NCBI RefSeq assembly: GCF_012275515.1
Contig: NZ_JAAZQL010000002.1
Location: 124,001 to 188,000, forward strand
From: Novosphingobium sp. SG707
GTDB lineage: Bacteria > Pseudomonadota > Alphaproteobacteria > Sphingomonadales > Sphingomonadaceae
Reading direction: 5' to 3'
DNA: 64,000 nucleotides
The notes under the pieces are model-generated. The model saw nothing but the letters and a program-made list of their open reading frames with translations, was not told where the DNA came from and made no database searches. A program made the position numbers and the translations under genes. Positions 38,057 through 47,468 of the stretch are shown here, one piece after another (position 1 is the stretch's first letter; each line of letters begins with the position of its first letter).

Positions 38057-39205
38057 ATGAGAAGAATTAACGATGAGCCAATAGAAATGGTTAAAAATGA
38101 TGGGGCGGAGGCGGATTTGAAGCATCACCTTATTCTGGTCGTGGATGACGATGTGCTGTCGCAGGGGCTGGTCTGCGGGATCATCGCGGCGGCCAAGCCC
38201 AATTCTCGCAGCATCGTGGCGGCCAATGGGCAGGAGGCGCTGGAAATTTGCCGCGAACAGGAAGTCGACTGTGTGCTGGTCGATTATGAAATGCCCGATA
38301 TGGACGGGCTGACGCTGGTGCGCCTGCTGCGTGAACAATATCCGTTTCTGCCGATCATCCTGTGCACCGGGGCGGGCGATGAATTGCTGGCCGCCGAAAC
38401 GCTGAAAAGCGGGGCCACCGACTATTTCCCGAAAAACCGCATGTCGCCCGTGGCGCTGCGCCGCGCGATCAACAACGCGATCGATATTAATGTGCGGATG
38501 AAAACCATCCACGATCAGCAGGTTGATATAGAAGCCTTCGGCTTTGCGCTGGCCCATGATTTCAAACAGCCGGTGCGCCAGATCATCACCTTTTCCGATA
38601 TGATCGCGCAGGAGACCAAGAGGCTGAAGGGCGAGCGTCTGCCCCAGATGCTCAAATTCATGAGCGATGCCGCGCGGCGGCTCGATTCGCTGGTCGATGT
38701 GATGGTGCAATATACTTTGCTGCAGCAGACGCCCGAATTGAAGCTTTGCGTTTTTTCCGCCATTTTGAAGGAAACGATTGCGTCTCTTCAGGACTATATC
38801 ACCGCAAGAAACGCCAAAGTGAATTTTACCGGCGATGCGCTGGTCCTGGTTAATGCCTCCTTTCTGTCACAAGTTCTGCAGAACCTGATTATCAACGGTA
38901 TCAAGTATAACAAAAGCGAGCAGCCCGTGATCGATGTGTCGGTCACGCAGAATGGCGAGATTGTCGTGGTCAATATAACCGACAATGGCATCGGCATTGA
39001 GAAGCAATATCTCGAACATGTCTTCAAGCCGCTGACGCGTCTGCATAATCGCAGCGAATACGAAGGTTCGGGGCTGGGGCTGACGCTGGCGCGCAAGGCG
39101 GTGGTGGCGATGCGCGGCGATATCCGGTGCGAATCCACGCCCGGCGTGGGCAGCACGTTTTCATTGCGATTGAAAACGGCGTCGGCTCAGGACGCGGCGG
39201 CATGA
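38057..39205 (+). CDS. Response regulator-histidine kinase hybrid (REC-HisKA-HATPase)
   Basis: A 382-residue soluble protein with an N-terminal receiver (about 25-145; VVDDDVLSQG, phosphoacceptor region VLVDYEMPDMDG) and then HisKA (H167 in LAHDFKQPVRQ) and HATPase_c (N box NLIINGIKYN, G1 DNGIGIE, G2 GSGLGLTLARK). There is no membrane segment, so it senses through its receiver or through partners. It is first of four two-component genes and codes in a slightly lower-GC style. Confidence 0.9.
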   Translation: MRRINDEPIEMVKNDGAEADLKHHLILVVDDDVLSQGLVCGIIAAAKPNSRSIVAANGQEALEICREQEVDCVLVDYEMPDMDGLTLVRLLREQYPFLPIILCTGAGDELLAAETLKSGATDYFPKNRMSPVALRRAINNAIDINVRMKTIHDQQVDIEAFGFALAHDFKQPVRQIITFSDMIAQETKRLKGERLPQMLKFMSDAARRLDSLVDVMVQYTLLQQTPELKLCVFSAILKETIASLQDYITARNAKVNFTGDALVLVNASFLSQVLQNLIINGIKYNKSEQPVIDVSVTQNGEIVVVNITDNGIGIEKQYLEHVFKPLTRLHNRSEYEGSGLGLTLARKAVVAMRGDIRCESTPGVGSTFSLRLKTASAQDAAA

Positions 39206-39388
39206 AAATGATAAATGAGCCATAGTGGATTATTGTCCCGTGACTTTGGGTTAATCCATGGTTTGACGGCAATACTTATCAGACTTTAAGACAAATTCCA
39301 TGGTGACTGTCGAAAGTGTGATGGAATGAGGAGGGTTCAACTGGGACGGAGGACGACAAAAGCGAATTGATCGAAGGAAAATTTCGAT

Positions 39389-39490
39389 ATGCATAATACA
39401 ATTCATTCGCGGGGTCTGCGCGCGGCCATGTCTGCCGTCCTTTCCCTGCGCACCGCGGCGCACCGGGCGCGGGAGGCCGCGCGGCCATGA
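39389..39490 (+). CDS. Possible 33-residue Arg-rich leader peptide
   Basis: A 33-codon frame from ATG 39389 to TGA 39488-39490, preceded by GAAGGA 10 bases upstream and overlapping the kinase ATG at 39487 as ATGA. The peptide is basic with several Arg and Ala residues. It may couple translation to the kinase or be chance; nothing else supports it. Confidence 0.35.
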   Translation: MHNTIHSRGLRAAMSAVLSLRTAAHRAREAARP

Positions 39491-40599
39491 TCGAGCAACC
39501 CGGCACCATGCCTTTTCAGGCGGCCGACATGAACAGCGCGTTTCGCGCCCTGTTCGATTCCTCGCCCTGCGGTCTGATCCTGCTGAATGAAAAGGGGCGG
39601 ATCGTTCTTGTGAACCAGCGCCTTCAGGAAATCTTTGATTACAGCGCGGAAGAACTGCTGGGCCAGCCGGTTGAAATTCTGCTGCCCCATCGCGACCGGG
39701 CGCAGCATGTCGGCCTGCGCGATGGCTTCATCAAGGCGCCTGCGGTGCGGCCGATGGGGCTTGGGCGCGATCTGTCGGGGCGGCGTAAGGACGGGATGGA
39801 AATCCCGGTCGAAATCGCGCTGACCTTCGTCGATCTGCCGCAAGGGCGGATGACCTGCGCGCTGGTGATCGACATTACCCTGCGCAAGCGGGCCGAATTG
39901 CGCCTGCGCGAGGCCAATGTGCAGCTTGAGGAATTCACCCATGTGGCCTCGCATGATCTGCGCAGCCCGCTGCGGGGAATCGCCAATCTGATCGAATTCA
40001 TCGAGGAGGATTATGGCGGGAGCGCCCCGCCCGAGGTGCGCCGCAATCTGGGCCGGATGGCCGAGAGGATCGGCGCGATGGAGCGGCTGATCGACGATCT
40101 GCTGACTTATGCCCGCGCCGGGCGGCGCACGCTGAAAAACGAGGCGATCGACCTTGCCGCCATCGTGGCTGAGGTGATCGAGTTGGAGGCGCCGGGTCCG
40201 GGCGTGCGGATCGAAACCGACATTGATGTGGAGGATTTCGACGGCGTGCGCGTGCCGATCAGCACGGTTTTACGCAACCTGCTCTCCAATGCGATCAAGC
40301 ACCATGATCGGGAAGAGATCAATATTACGATCCGCGCGCGCGCCGAGGGCGACATGTGCGTGATCGATGTGCGCGACGATGGCCCCGGCATCGCCGAGGC
40401 GGCACAGGCCCGCGCCTTCCGCCTGTTTCAGACCGTGTCCAGTTCGGGGCGCAACAATTCGGGGCTGGGGCTGGCCGTGGCGAAACGGCTGGTCGAGGCC
40501 CATGGGGGCGACATCGAACTGATGAGCGACGATAGCCGGCGCGGATGCCATTTCCGCGTCTATTGGCCTCGCTTTGCCCGGAGTGACCGTGATGACTGA
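39487..40599 (+). CDS. PAS-domain sensor histidine kinase
   Basis: A 370-residue soluble kinase. A PAS domain (about 15-140; LFDSSPCGLILLNEKGRIVLVN) is followed by HisKA with H156 in VASHDLRSPLRG, and HATPase (N box NLLSNAIKHH, G1 DDGPGI, G2 NSGLGLAVAKR). The HisKA and following helix resemble phytochrome-type kinases. No cofactor-binding Cys or His for a chromophore is evident in the PAS domain. It overlaps the next receiver gene by 8 bp. Confidence 0.92.
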   Translation: MIEQPGTMPFQAADMNSAFRALFDSSPCGLILLNEKGRIVLVNQRLQEIFDYSAEELLGQPVEILLPHRDRAQHVGLRDGFIKAPAVRPMGLGRDLSGRRKDGMEIPVEIALTFVDLPQGRMTCALVIDITLRKRAELRLREANVQLEEFTHVASHDLRSPLRGIANLIEFIEEDYGGSAPPEVRRNLGRMAERIGAMERLIDDLLTYARAGRRTLKNEAIDLAAIVAEVIELEAPGPGVRIETDIDVEDFDGVRVPISTVLRNLLSNAIKHHDREEINITIRARAEGDMCVIDVRDDGPGIAEAAQARAFRLFQTVSSSGRNNSGLGLAVAKRLVEAHGGDIELMSDDSRRGCHFRVYWPRFARSDRDD

Positions 40600-41014
40600 G
40601 ATCGTCAATATTCTGGTGGTCGATGATGATGATGTGGCGGCCGAAACCGTGCGCCGCTCGCTGAGCAAGGTGGGCGGCCATTTCCATGTGGTCGAGGCCG
40701 GCGATGGCCAGGAAGGGCTGGATATATTGCGGGGCCGGTCGGACAAGCGGTTGCATCGGCCCTATATCACGCTGCTCGATCTGAACATGCCGCGGATGAA
40801 CGGATTTGAATTTCTCGAGGCGGTGCGCGGCGATCCCACGCTGGCCAGCTCGGTGATCTTTGTCCTTTCCACATCGGATTCCGATGCTGACCGCACCCGC
40901 GCGTACAAGGATCAGGTGGCCGGCTATATGCTGAAATCGGCGATCGGCCCGCAAATGGTGCGCCTGACCGCGCTGCTGCATGATTATGCGCAGTCGGTCC
41001 GGCTGCCGCTTTGA
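40592..41014 (+). CDS. Single-domain response regulator, Rcp1-like
   Basis: A 140-residue stand-alone receiver: ILVVDDDDVAAETVRR with acidic pocket, phosphoacceptor D63 in LLDLNMPRMNG, Ser/Thr switch in FVLSTSDSD and a Lys in the YMLKS loop. The form is like Rcp1 proteins that work with phytochrome-type kinases. No output domain is attached, so it relays phosphate or acts by protein contact. It is coupled to the PAS kinase by overlap. Confidence 0.92.
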   Translation: MTEIVNILVVDDDDVAAETVRRSLSKVGGHFHVVEAGDGQEGLDILRGRSDKRLHRPYITLLDLNMPRMNGFEFLEAVRGDPTLASSVIFVLSTSDSDADRTRAYKDQVAGYMLKSAIGPQMVRLTALLHDYAQSVRLPL

Positions 41015-41026
41015 TGGTGGTGCGCG

Positions 41027-43051
41027 ATGACCGAGATCGTCCCCCAATCCATCCTGCTGGTCGATGACGATGATGTCGACCGCGAGGTGTTCATCCGGGC
41101 GCTGGACCGGATGGGCATGTTTTCGACGATAGCCGAGGCCAATTGCCTGGATTCGGCGCGCGAACAATTGCGCAAGCACAAGTTCGACTGCGTCCTGCTC
41201 GATTATCATCTGGGCGGCGAACTAGGCACTGATCTGGTGCCCGATATCCACGCCCATCGCGAGGAGCCGTGCCCGGTCATTCTGGTGACTTTGCGCGATG
41301 CTGAAGAGGTGCTGGCCGATTCGATGCGGCGGGGCGTGTCCGATTATGTGGCCAAGGCCACGGTCAGCCCGGAACGCCTGCGCGAGGTCATCATCAGCGC
41401 GATTCGCCGGGCCGAGCTGGAACATGCCACAAGGCTGGCCGATGAGCGGCTGCGTCAGGCCACCGAGGCGCTGCGCGACGAGCATGAGCGATCCTTGCAG
41501 CGCGCGCTGGATGAGGCGCAGTCGGCCAATCGCGCCAAGAGCATGTTCGTGGCCAATATGAGCCACGAGATCCGCACGCCTTTGAACGCGATCATCGGGC
41601 TGAGCTATCTGCTGGAGCGGACGAAGCTGGACCAGCAGCAGGGCGATCTGCTGGGCAAGATCAAGGCGGCAAGCCGGGCCTTGCTGGGCATTGTCAATGA
41701 TGTGCTGGATATTTCCAAGATCGAGGCGAACCAGATCGATCTGGCCATCGCCCCTTTCAGCCTGAACGAGGTGCTGCGCAGCATCGAAGGGCTGGCGCTT
41801 GTCCAGATCGGCAGCCGCAAATTGCGCTTTGCCCTGCGGCGGGGGAGCAGCCTGCCCGACATGATCGTGGGCGATGGCGGGCGGCTGCATCAGATCCTGC
41901 TCAACCTCGTCACCAATGCGATCAAATTTACCGAGACGGGCGAGGTCAGCCTGAGCGTTTCGGTCAAGAACCGCAATGACGAGATGGCCCATCTGCGTTT
42001 TCAGGTGGATGATACCGGCATCGGCATCGAGCCGGAGCATATCGGCCGCCTGTTCCATCCGTTTGAACAGGCCGATGTGTCCACCACGCGGCGCTTCGGC
42101 GGAACGGGGCTGGGCCTGTCGATCTCGCGCGATCTGGCCTTGCTGATGGGCGGCCATATCGACGCGGCCAGCGAGCCGGGCAAGGGCAGTCATTTCTGGG
42201 TCGATCTGCCCTTTGAACTGGCCTCGGGCGATCTGATCGTGGCCGAGGATCCGGGCGGAGAGGTCGGCGCGCCCCGGCTCAAGGGCGTCCGCGTGCTGAT
42301 CGTGGATGACAGTGAGATCAATCTGGAAGTGGCCCGCCATGTGCTGGAACTGGAAAGCGCGATCGTCACCACGGCCGAAAACGGCGCGCGGGCGGTGGAG
42401 AAGGTGATTGCCGAAAGGGGAGGCTTCGACGTCATCCTGATGGATATTCAAATGCCGGTGATGGATGGCTATGAAGCCTTTCGCCAGATCGAATGGACGC
42501 TGGGTTCGGCGCGGCCCGCGGTGGTGGCGCTGACGGCGGGGGCGGCGCATTGCGATGATCGCGACGCCACGCTGGCGCGGATGGACGGGCTGATCACCAA
42601 GCCTTTCGACGCCAAGACGCTGATCGAGGTGATCCGGCAAAAGGTGGCCACCGGCCATGCCGAACCCGATATCGCCCGCAACGGCGAGGGCGGAGCACAG
42701 GCGGCGGACGAATGGCCGGTCATCGACGGGATCGATGTTGACGATGCCCGCGAAAGGCTGGCGGATAACAAGACGCTGTTTCTCAATTCACTGCAAAGGT
42801 TCCTGGACGAAAATGACCAGATCGCGGTGATGGATGAGCCTGCCTCACCGATGATGAAGCGGCTGCACCGGATGAAGGGCAACGCGGGCCTGCTGGGTAT
42901 GCAGCGCATCCGCATCATGGCGCAAAGGGCCGAAACTGCGCTGGGCCGCAACGAAGGGCCGGCGGCAAAGCGGCTGCTGGGCGAATTGGATGCCGAGCTG
43001 AAGGCGGTGGCGGCGGGGTTGCATGCCTATCGGTTGAAGCGGGCGGGGTAA
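41027..43051 (+). CDS. Hybrid kinase REC-HisKA-HATPase-REC-HPt
   Basis: A 674-residue phosphorelay protein: receiver 1 (about 5-120, [11 protein letters not shown]), coiled linker, HisKA (H180 in [13 protein letters not shown]), HATPase ([31 protein letters not shown]), receiver 2 (about 420-535, [14 protein letters not shown] with TKPFDAK) and an HPt domain ([11 protein letters not shown]). All relay sites are present, so it can take phosphate from its own kinase to the HPt for an outside receiver. No membrane segment. Confidence 0.93.
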   Translation: MTEIVPQSILLVDDDDVDREVFIRALDRMGMFSTIAEANCLDSAREQLRKHKFDCVLLDYHLGGELGTDLVPDIHAHREEPCPVILVTLRDAEEVLADSMRRGVSDYVAKATVSPERLREVIISAIRRAELEHATRLADERLRQATEALRDEHERSLQRALDEAQSANRAKSMFVANMSHEIRTPLNAIIGLSYLLERTKLDQQQGDLLGKIKAASRALLGIVNDVLDISKIEANQIDLAIAPFSLNEVLRSIEGLALVQIGSRKLRFALRRGSSLPDMIVGDGGRLHQILLNLVTNAIKFTETGEVSLSVSVKNRNDEMAHLRFQVDDTGIGIEPEHIGRLFHPFEQADVSTTRRFGGTGLGLSISRDLALLMGGHIDAASEPGKGSHFWVDLPFELASGDLIVAEDPGGEVGAPRLKGVRVLIVDDSEINLEVARHVLELESAIVTTAENGARAVEKVIAERGGFDVILMDIQMPVMDGYEAFRQIEWTLGSARPAVVALTAGAAHCDDRDATLARMDGLITKPFDAKTLIEVIRQKVATGHAEPDIARNGEGGAQAADEWPVIDGIDVDDARERLADNKTLFLNSLQRFLDENDQIAVMDEPASPMMKRLHRMKGNAGLLGMQRIRIMAQRAETALGRNEGPAAKRLLGELDAELKAVAAGLHAYRLKRAG

Positions 43052-43076
43052 CGGGTTTGGCGGGGGTTTAAAGGTT

Positions 43077-43308
43077 TGCCTCCGGCGGGTTAAGGGCGGG
43101 GGCCCTTAACAATCCCGATATTGTCTGCGTCGCGCCATTGGGGCTGCCTTGTGCTGGGGGTATTTGAATATAAAGCCTGCGGCGCCAATCAGTGTGAGCT
43201 TGCCGCGCCGCAGGCTTTCAACTCATACCGCAGACACATCCATGCCAACCACGTGCCACCCCATTAATGGGATTGCAAAGGGACGAGTCCCTTTGCCCGC
43301 CGGAGGCA
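43077..43308. repeat. Composite palindromic element X-core-X' (copy E)
   Basis: X module from 43077, whose stem is GTTAAGGG/CCCTTAAC instead of the usual GCAAAGGG/CCCTTTGC, so both sides changed together. The core arms are AAAGCCTGCGGCGC at 43172-43185 and its complement at 43205-43218. An inverted X module closes it (43259-43308). It accounts for most of the 338-bp gap after the hybrid kinase. Confidence 0.88.
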
Positions 43309-43389
43309 TCTCAACCTAACCTTTCCTAAAAAAACCTAGCCCCCCATCAACCGTCTGGCCAATGGCGGAGCATTCGCTAAAGTGGGGGT

Positions 43390-43971
43390 ATGAAACGCAT
43401 TGCAGTCTATTGTGGCTCTGCCACTCCCGCCGATCCCCGTTACATCGAACTGGCCCAGGAAGTGGGCACCGAGCTGGCAAGGCGCGGGATCGGGCTTGTC
43501 TATGGCGGCGGTCGGCTGGGCCTGATGGGCGCGGTGGCCGATGCGGCGATGGCGGCGGGGGGCGAAGTGATCGGGGTGATCCCGGTGGCGCTGGCCCATG
43601 TCGAGGTTGAGCATACGGGCCTGACCGAGCTGATCACGGTTGAGACGATGCATGAGCGCAAGGCGCAGTTCGAGCGGCTTTCGGACGGTTTCCTGACCCT
43701 GCCGGGCGGCGTGGGTACGATGGACGAGCTGTGGGAAGCGGTGAGCTGGGCGCAGCTTGGCTATCACCAGAAGCCGGTGGGCTTGCTCAACGCTTATGGT
43801 TTTTACGATGGCTTGCTGGCGTTTAACCGGCACATGGGCGAGGTCGGTTTTATCCGGCCCGCGCATCAGGGCATCATTCTCGCCGAGCGCGAGCTGGACC
43901 TGTTGCTGGACCGCATGGCCGCGCATGAGCCGGGCGAGCAGATCATCCGCATGGACCCCAAGACGCTGTGA
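43390..43971 (+). CDS. LOG-family nucleotide phosphoribohydrolase
   Basis: A 193-residue cytoplasmic enzyme of the LOG family (formerly called lysine decarboxylases), which cleaves nucleoside 5'-monophosphates at the glycosidic bond, releasing free base and, in some organisms, active cytokinin. The diagnostic YGGGRLGLMGAVA and PGGVGTMDELWEAVSWAQLG motifs are present. It overlaps the downstream synthase by GTGA, a pairing of unclear meaning. Confidence 0.93.
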   Translation: MKRIAVYCGSATPADPRYIELAQEVGTELARRGIGLVYGGGRLGLMGAVADAAMAAGGEVIGVIPVALAHVEVEHTGLTELITVETMHERKAQFERLSDGFLTLPGGVGTMDELWEAVSWAQLGYHQKPVGLLNAYGFYDGLLAFNRHMGEVGFIRPAHQGIILAERELDLLLDRMAAHEPGEQIIRMDPKTL

Positions 43972-44918
43972 GCCTTGACCGGGGGGCATTGGTGGAGGCC
44001 GCGCGCGAGAGCATCGCGCGCGGGTCGAAGAGCTTTGCCGCAGCCTCGAAACTGTTCGATGCGGCCACGCGGGAACGGGTCTGGCTGCTCTATGCCTGGT
44101 GCCGGGCTTGCGATGATCTGGCCGACGATCAGGATCATGGCGGGGCGTTGGGAGCGCAGGCCGGCGCGGCCGAGCGGTTGGAGCAGATCCGCCGCCTGAC
44201 CGCGCGGGCGCTGGGCGGGGATGTGACCGGGCATTTCGCTTTTGACGCGCTGGGCGTGGTGGCGGCGGAATGCGGGATCAATGCGGTGCATACCGGCGAT
44301 GTGATTGCCGGATTTGCGCTGGATGCGGCCGGATGGCGGCCCCGGACCGAGCTGGATATGCTGGGCTATTGCTATCATGTGGCGGGCGCGGTGGGCGTGC
44401 TGATGGCGCTGGTGATGGGGGTGGACCCGGAGGATGGCGATACGCTCAACCGGGCCAGCGATCTGGGCATTGCCTTTCAATTGGGCAATATCGCCCGCGA
44501 CATTGCCGAGGATCATGCGGCGGGGCGGTGTTATCTGCCCGCCGACTGGCTGGCGCAGGCGGGGGTAGATGAGGGTGAGCTGATGGCTCCCCGCAACCGG
44601 GAGGCGCTGGCCGCGATGGTCGCGCGCATGTGTGCCACCGCGCAGCTTTATGAGGCCAGTGCGCGGGCGGGGGCGGCGCGTCTGCCTTTTCGCTGCCGCT
44701 GGGCGGTGCTGTCGGCAGCGGGGATCTATGGCGCGATTGCCCGCAAGGTGGCCGCGCGCGGCCCGCGCGCATGGGAAAGCCGGGTATCCACCAGCGGATT
44801 CGAGAAATTGCGTTTTCTGGGCGGCGGGCTGATCGGCGCGATGGCCGGGGCGCCGGAACAGGTGCCCTTGGTACCCTATCGCCGGGGCGAGCTGGCGCAG
44901 GCGGTGGCGCGCGTCTAA
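43968..44918 (+). CDS. Phytoene/squalene synthase family protein
   Basis: A 316-residue trans-isoprenyl-diphosphate synthase (head-to-head condensation). The first Asp-rich motif is in RACDDLADDQDH, the second in GNIARDIAEDHAAGRCYLP. Sphingomonads use CrtB for carotenoid synthesis and HpnC/HpnD for hopanoids; without other crt or hpn genes here I cannot decide which. GTG start inside a GTGA overlap with the LOG gene; a strong terminator follows. Confidence 0.88.
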   Translation: MSLDRGALVEAARESIARGSKSFAAASKLFDAATRERVWLLYAWCRACDDLADDQDHGGALGAQAGAAERLEQIRRLTARALGGDVTGHFAFDALGVVAAECGINAVHTGDVIAGFALDAAGWRPRTELDMLGYCYHVAGAVGVLMALVMGVDPEDGDTLNRASDLGIAFQLGNIARDIAEDHAAGRCYLPADWLAQAGVDEGELMAPRNREALAAMVARMCATAQLYEASARAGAARLPFRCRWAVLSAAGIYGAIARKVAARGPRAWESRVSTSGFEKLRFLGGGLIGAMAGAPEQVPLVPYRRGELAQAVARV

Positions 44919-44945
44919 CCGGATTGGCGGGGCTTGGGCCCGCAA

Positions 44946-44973
44946 AAAGCCCCGCCGGTCCAGGCGGGGCTTT
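44946..44973. terminator. Terminator after phytoene/squalene synthase gene
   Basis: AAAGCCCCGCC (44946-44956) and GGCGGGGCTTT (44963-44973) form a perfect 11-bp stem with a 6-nt loop. Flanking A and T runs make it usable on both strands. Confidence 0.88.
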
Positions 44974-45003
44974 CGTAATGGTTTGACCCGATTTTTATAA
45001 TTA

Positions 45004-45270
45004 TCAGCAGGGCGAAATGGCTACGCCATGCGACCCGCAGGCATGCGGATTGGGGTGAGGCAAATGCTCAAGGGCGTGGGAAGCGTTGTGGTAAAACTTC
45101 TCACGCGCCCATTCGGTTCCGACGGGATGATTGCGCCCCGCAGGTTCGTTATGCGATGGTGCTGCGTTTACTTCGGTTTTGGGTAGTGCTTCTGTCGGGC
45201 GAACCTTATCGGTTGCCGATGTAGCGATCAGTCCTGAAGCAGCCAGAATCAGGATAATATTTACGCTCAT
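45004..45270 (-). CDS. Small His-rich secreted protein candidate, 88 aa
   Basis: Not recognised. The frame from ATG 45270 begins with a short hydrophobic segment (VNIILILAASGLIATSA, signal-like) and ends in a His-rich region with two Cys (HALEHLPHPNPHACGSHG and a final SPC). An AGGGG lies 9 bases before the start. His and Cys at the end could bind metal. Base composition is lower in GC than the neighbours, and no long frame competes on the other strand. Confidence 0.5.
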   Translation of the reverse strand: MSVNIILILAASGLIATSATDKVRPTEALPKTEVNAAPSHNEPAGRNHPVGTEWAREKFYHNASHALEHLPHPNPHACGSHGVAISPC

Positions 45271-45493
45271 GCCTGTGACCCCTGTTCTGTTTTGGGCGAA
45301 ATGCCGTTCAAACAGGGATTAAATATCTGTAAGTTTGCCTTATTTATTATTTAAGGCTGCGAGTTAAGTTGAAATTAACCATCATTTATGATCCAATATG
45401 GTACAAGCCGCTCAACCCCGCCGATTGGCTGGACCGCGCACTCTTTTGCAAAATGCAAAGGGGCGTGGTCGCCTGGAATTTCCGGCCGCCCGT

Positions 45494-46747
45494 TCAGGCA
45501 ATGGGATAGGTGGTGCCGGGAGGATTGCGGCGGCGGAACAATTCGCCCTTCTCGCTGTAAAGGATCAGGGCGAGGCAGCCGCAGCCCGCCGTCAGCAGCG
45601 CCGCCGCCAAAGGCCGCGCCGTGCCGTCAAACGCCTGCCCGATCAGCGCGCCCAGCCATGAGGCCAGCACCATGCGGATGAATGCCTGTGCCGAGGAGGC
45701 CGCCCCCGCCTTGCGGGCAAAGGGCTGGAGCGCGATCGAAGAGAAATTGGCCCCCAGAAAGCCCAGCAGGCACATGTTCAGCGTCATCATCGGCACGAAT
45801 TGCCACAGCGTCTCATCCGGGCGCGTCGCCATATAGAATTGCAGCGCGCTGGTGGCGATATAGACGACCAGCGCGGTATGGCTGACCCGGCGGGCGCCAA
45901 ACCGCATGACGATGCGCGAATTGATGAAATTGGTGCAGGCCATCACCATCGCCATGCCCGCAAAGATCAGCGGAAAGCGCGTTCCGGCCCCGAAATGCTC
46001 GCCCACCAATTGCTGGCACGAGTTGATATAGCCGAACATGGCCGACTGGATCAGCGCCATGCCGAACACATAGCCCAGCGCCGCGCGGGTGGTCGTCACC
46101 TCGATCATCGAGCGGCCGATGTTGGGCAGGCTGATCGGCTGGCGATATTCGCGGCGCAGCGTTTCAGGCAGGCGCAGCGAGATCCAGATCGCCAGCGCCG
46201 TGCCCATCAGCGCCATCACGCCAAAGATCCAGCGCCAGCTTGCCATCAGCAGGATCGCCTGGCCCACGCTGGGCGCGATCATCGGCACGATCATGAAGAC
46301 CATCGAGACGGTCGATTGCATCCGCGCCATCCGGTCGCCTTCATGCAGATCGCGGATGATCGCGGCGGGCAGCACCGCCAGCCCCGAGCAGGCAAAGCCC
46401 ACCATCGCGCGCAGCACCAGCAATTGCTGGAAATTTTTTACCAGACCGCAAGCCGCCGAACAGGTCACATAGGCCGCGATACAGCCCAGCAGCACCGGGC
46501 GGCGGCCAAAGCGATCCGCCAGCGCGCCGGGCACCAGGCAGCCAAGACCGCTGAAGATCAGGAAAACGCCCACGACAAGCTGACGCTCGTTGGGATCGCG
46601 CGAGCCCAGTTCGCGCGCCATTTCGCCAAGCGCGGGCAGCATCGAGTCCACCGCCAGCGCTTGCAGCGCCTGTACCAGACCCATGAGGAGAATGAATTCC
46701 AGCCCGCCGATCTTCTTGTCGGCAGGCCCGGGGGAAGGAGAAGTCAT
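45494..46747 (-). CDS. Bcr/CflA-family MFS drug efflux transporter
   Basis: A 417-residue 12-segment major facilitator. The loop 2-3 motif GALADRFGRRPVLLG, the LRAMVGFACSGLAVLPAAIIRD of segment 4-5 and the overall length fit the DHA1 Bcr/CflA multidrug group. ATG 46747 is used; an upstream start at 46798 would add 17 residues of poor character. The substrate is unknown. Confidence 0.88.
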   Translation of the reverse strand: MTSPSPGPADKKIGGLEFILLMGLVQALQALAVDSMLPALGEMARELGSRDPNERQLVVGVFLIFSGLGCLVPGALADRFGRRPVLLGCIAAYVTCSAACGLVKNFQQLLVLRAMVGFACSGLAVLPAAIIRDLHEGDRMARMQSTVSMVFMIVPMIAPSVGQAILLMASWRWIFGVMALMGTALAIWISLRLPETLRREYRQPISLPNIGRSMIEVTTTRAALGYVFGMALIQSAMFGYINSCQQLVGEHFGAGTRFPLIFAGMAMVMACTNFINSRIVMRFGARRVSHTALVVYIATSALQFYMATRPDETLWQFVPMMTLNMCLLGFLGANFSSIALQPFARKAGAASSAQAFIRMVLASWLGALIGQAFDGTARPLAAALLTAGCGCLALILYSEKGELFRRRNPPGTTYPIA

Positions 46748-46998
46748 GGGGCCACCATGGCCGCATGACGCCAAAATGGCTAGCCCCGGCGTGAACAAAT
46801 CGCATGGTGAAAATTACGCTGATAAGTGGGAATATATGCGGATGATTTGGCAGATTTCAAGGGGTGACTTTGGGCGAAAATTTTTAAACATCAGAAATAT
46901 AGATATTTTTTAAAATTGGCACGCCCCCTGCAATCCTTCTGGCATCCGGTCAGAGCCGGTTTGAACCACGCCAACAATTGATCAGAAGGATACCGACC
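46748..46998. other. Divergent promoter region, AT-rich part
   Basis: 251 bp between the MFS pump and the UrcA gene. About 46800-46915 is unusually AT-rich (TTTTTAAACATCAGAAATATAG) and likely holds the UrcA promoter. No gene or clear operator is seen. Confidence 0.45.
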
Positions 46999-47397
46999 AT
47001 GTCCATCTTCCGCACCACCGCTCTCAGCCCCTTTGCCCTGAGCTTTGCCACCACCGCCGCGCTGGGCCTTGCCACGTTCACCTTCGTCATGCCCGCCCAT
47101 GCGGCCGCGCCTGCTTCCTCCACCATGTCTGTTCCGGTGACCTTTGAAAAGCTGGAAGGCGATGCGCCGACCATCCGGGTCTCCTATGCCGATCTCGACC
47201 TTTCGACCGAGCAGGGCCGCCATGTGATGCGCAAGCGTCTGGCCACCGCCGCCAATATGGTGTGCGATGAAATGTCCGACCTGCCCGACCGGCTCAAGGC
47301 CCGTGCCCTTTACGAAACCTGCCGCGAAGAGGCGCTGGACAAGGCCACCACCCATTTTGCGGCCAAGCTGAAGGAAAGCAAGCTGGCCCAGCGCTGA
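46999..47397 (+). CDS. UrcA family secreted protein
   Basis: A 132-residue exported protein. The signal peptide runs to about AHA (LSFATTAALGLATFTFVMPAHA). The mature part has ISVxYADLDLSTEQGR-like VSYADLDLSTEQGRHVM, and two Cys (MVCDEM and ETCREEALDKA), matching the UrcA family found in sphingomonads and caulobacters. Its role is unknown. ATG 46999 is preceded by AGAAGGA. The first coding bases follow an AT-rich promoter. Confidence 0.88.
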   Translation: MSIFRTTALSPFALSFATTAALGLATFTFVMPAHAAAPASSTMSVPVTFEKLEGDAPTIRVSYADLDLSTEQGRHVMRKRLATAANMVCDEMSDLPDRLKARALYETCREEALDKATTHFAAKLKESKLAQR

Positions 47398-47425
47398 TTT
47401 GTTCTTTTTATGTTCAAATCCCGCG

Positions 47426-47460
47426 ATGCCCCGGTGCCAAATGCGCGCCGGGGCATTATT
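47426..47460 (+). terminator. Terminator after UrcA gene
   Basis: GCCCCGG (47428-47434) and CCGGGGC (47448-47454) with a short T-rich tail (ATTATT). Confidence 0.65.
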
Positions 47461-47468
47461 GTGCATCC

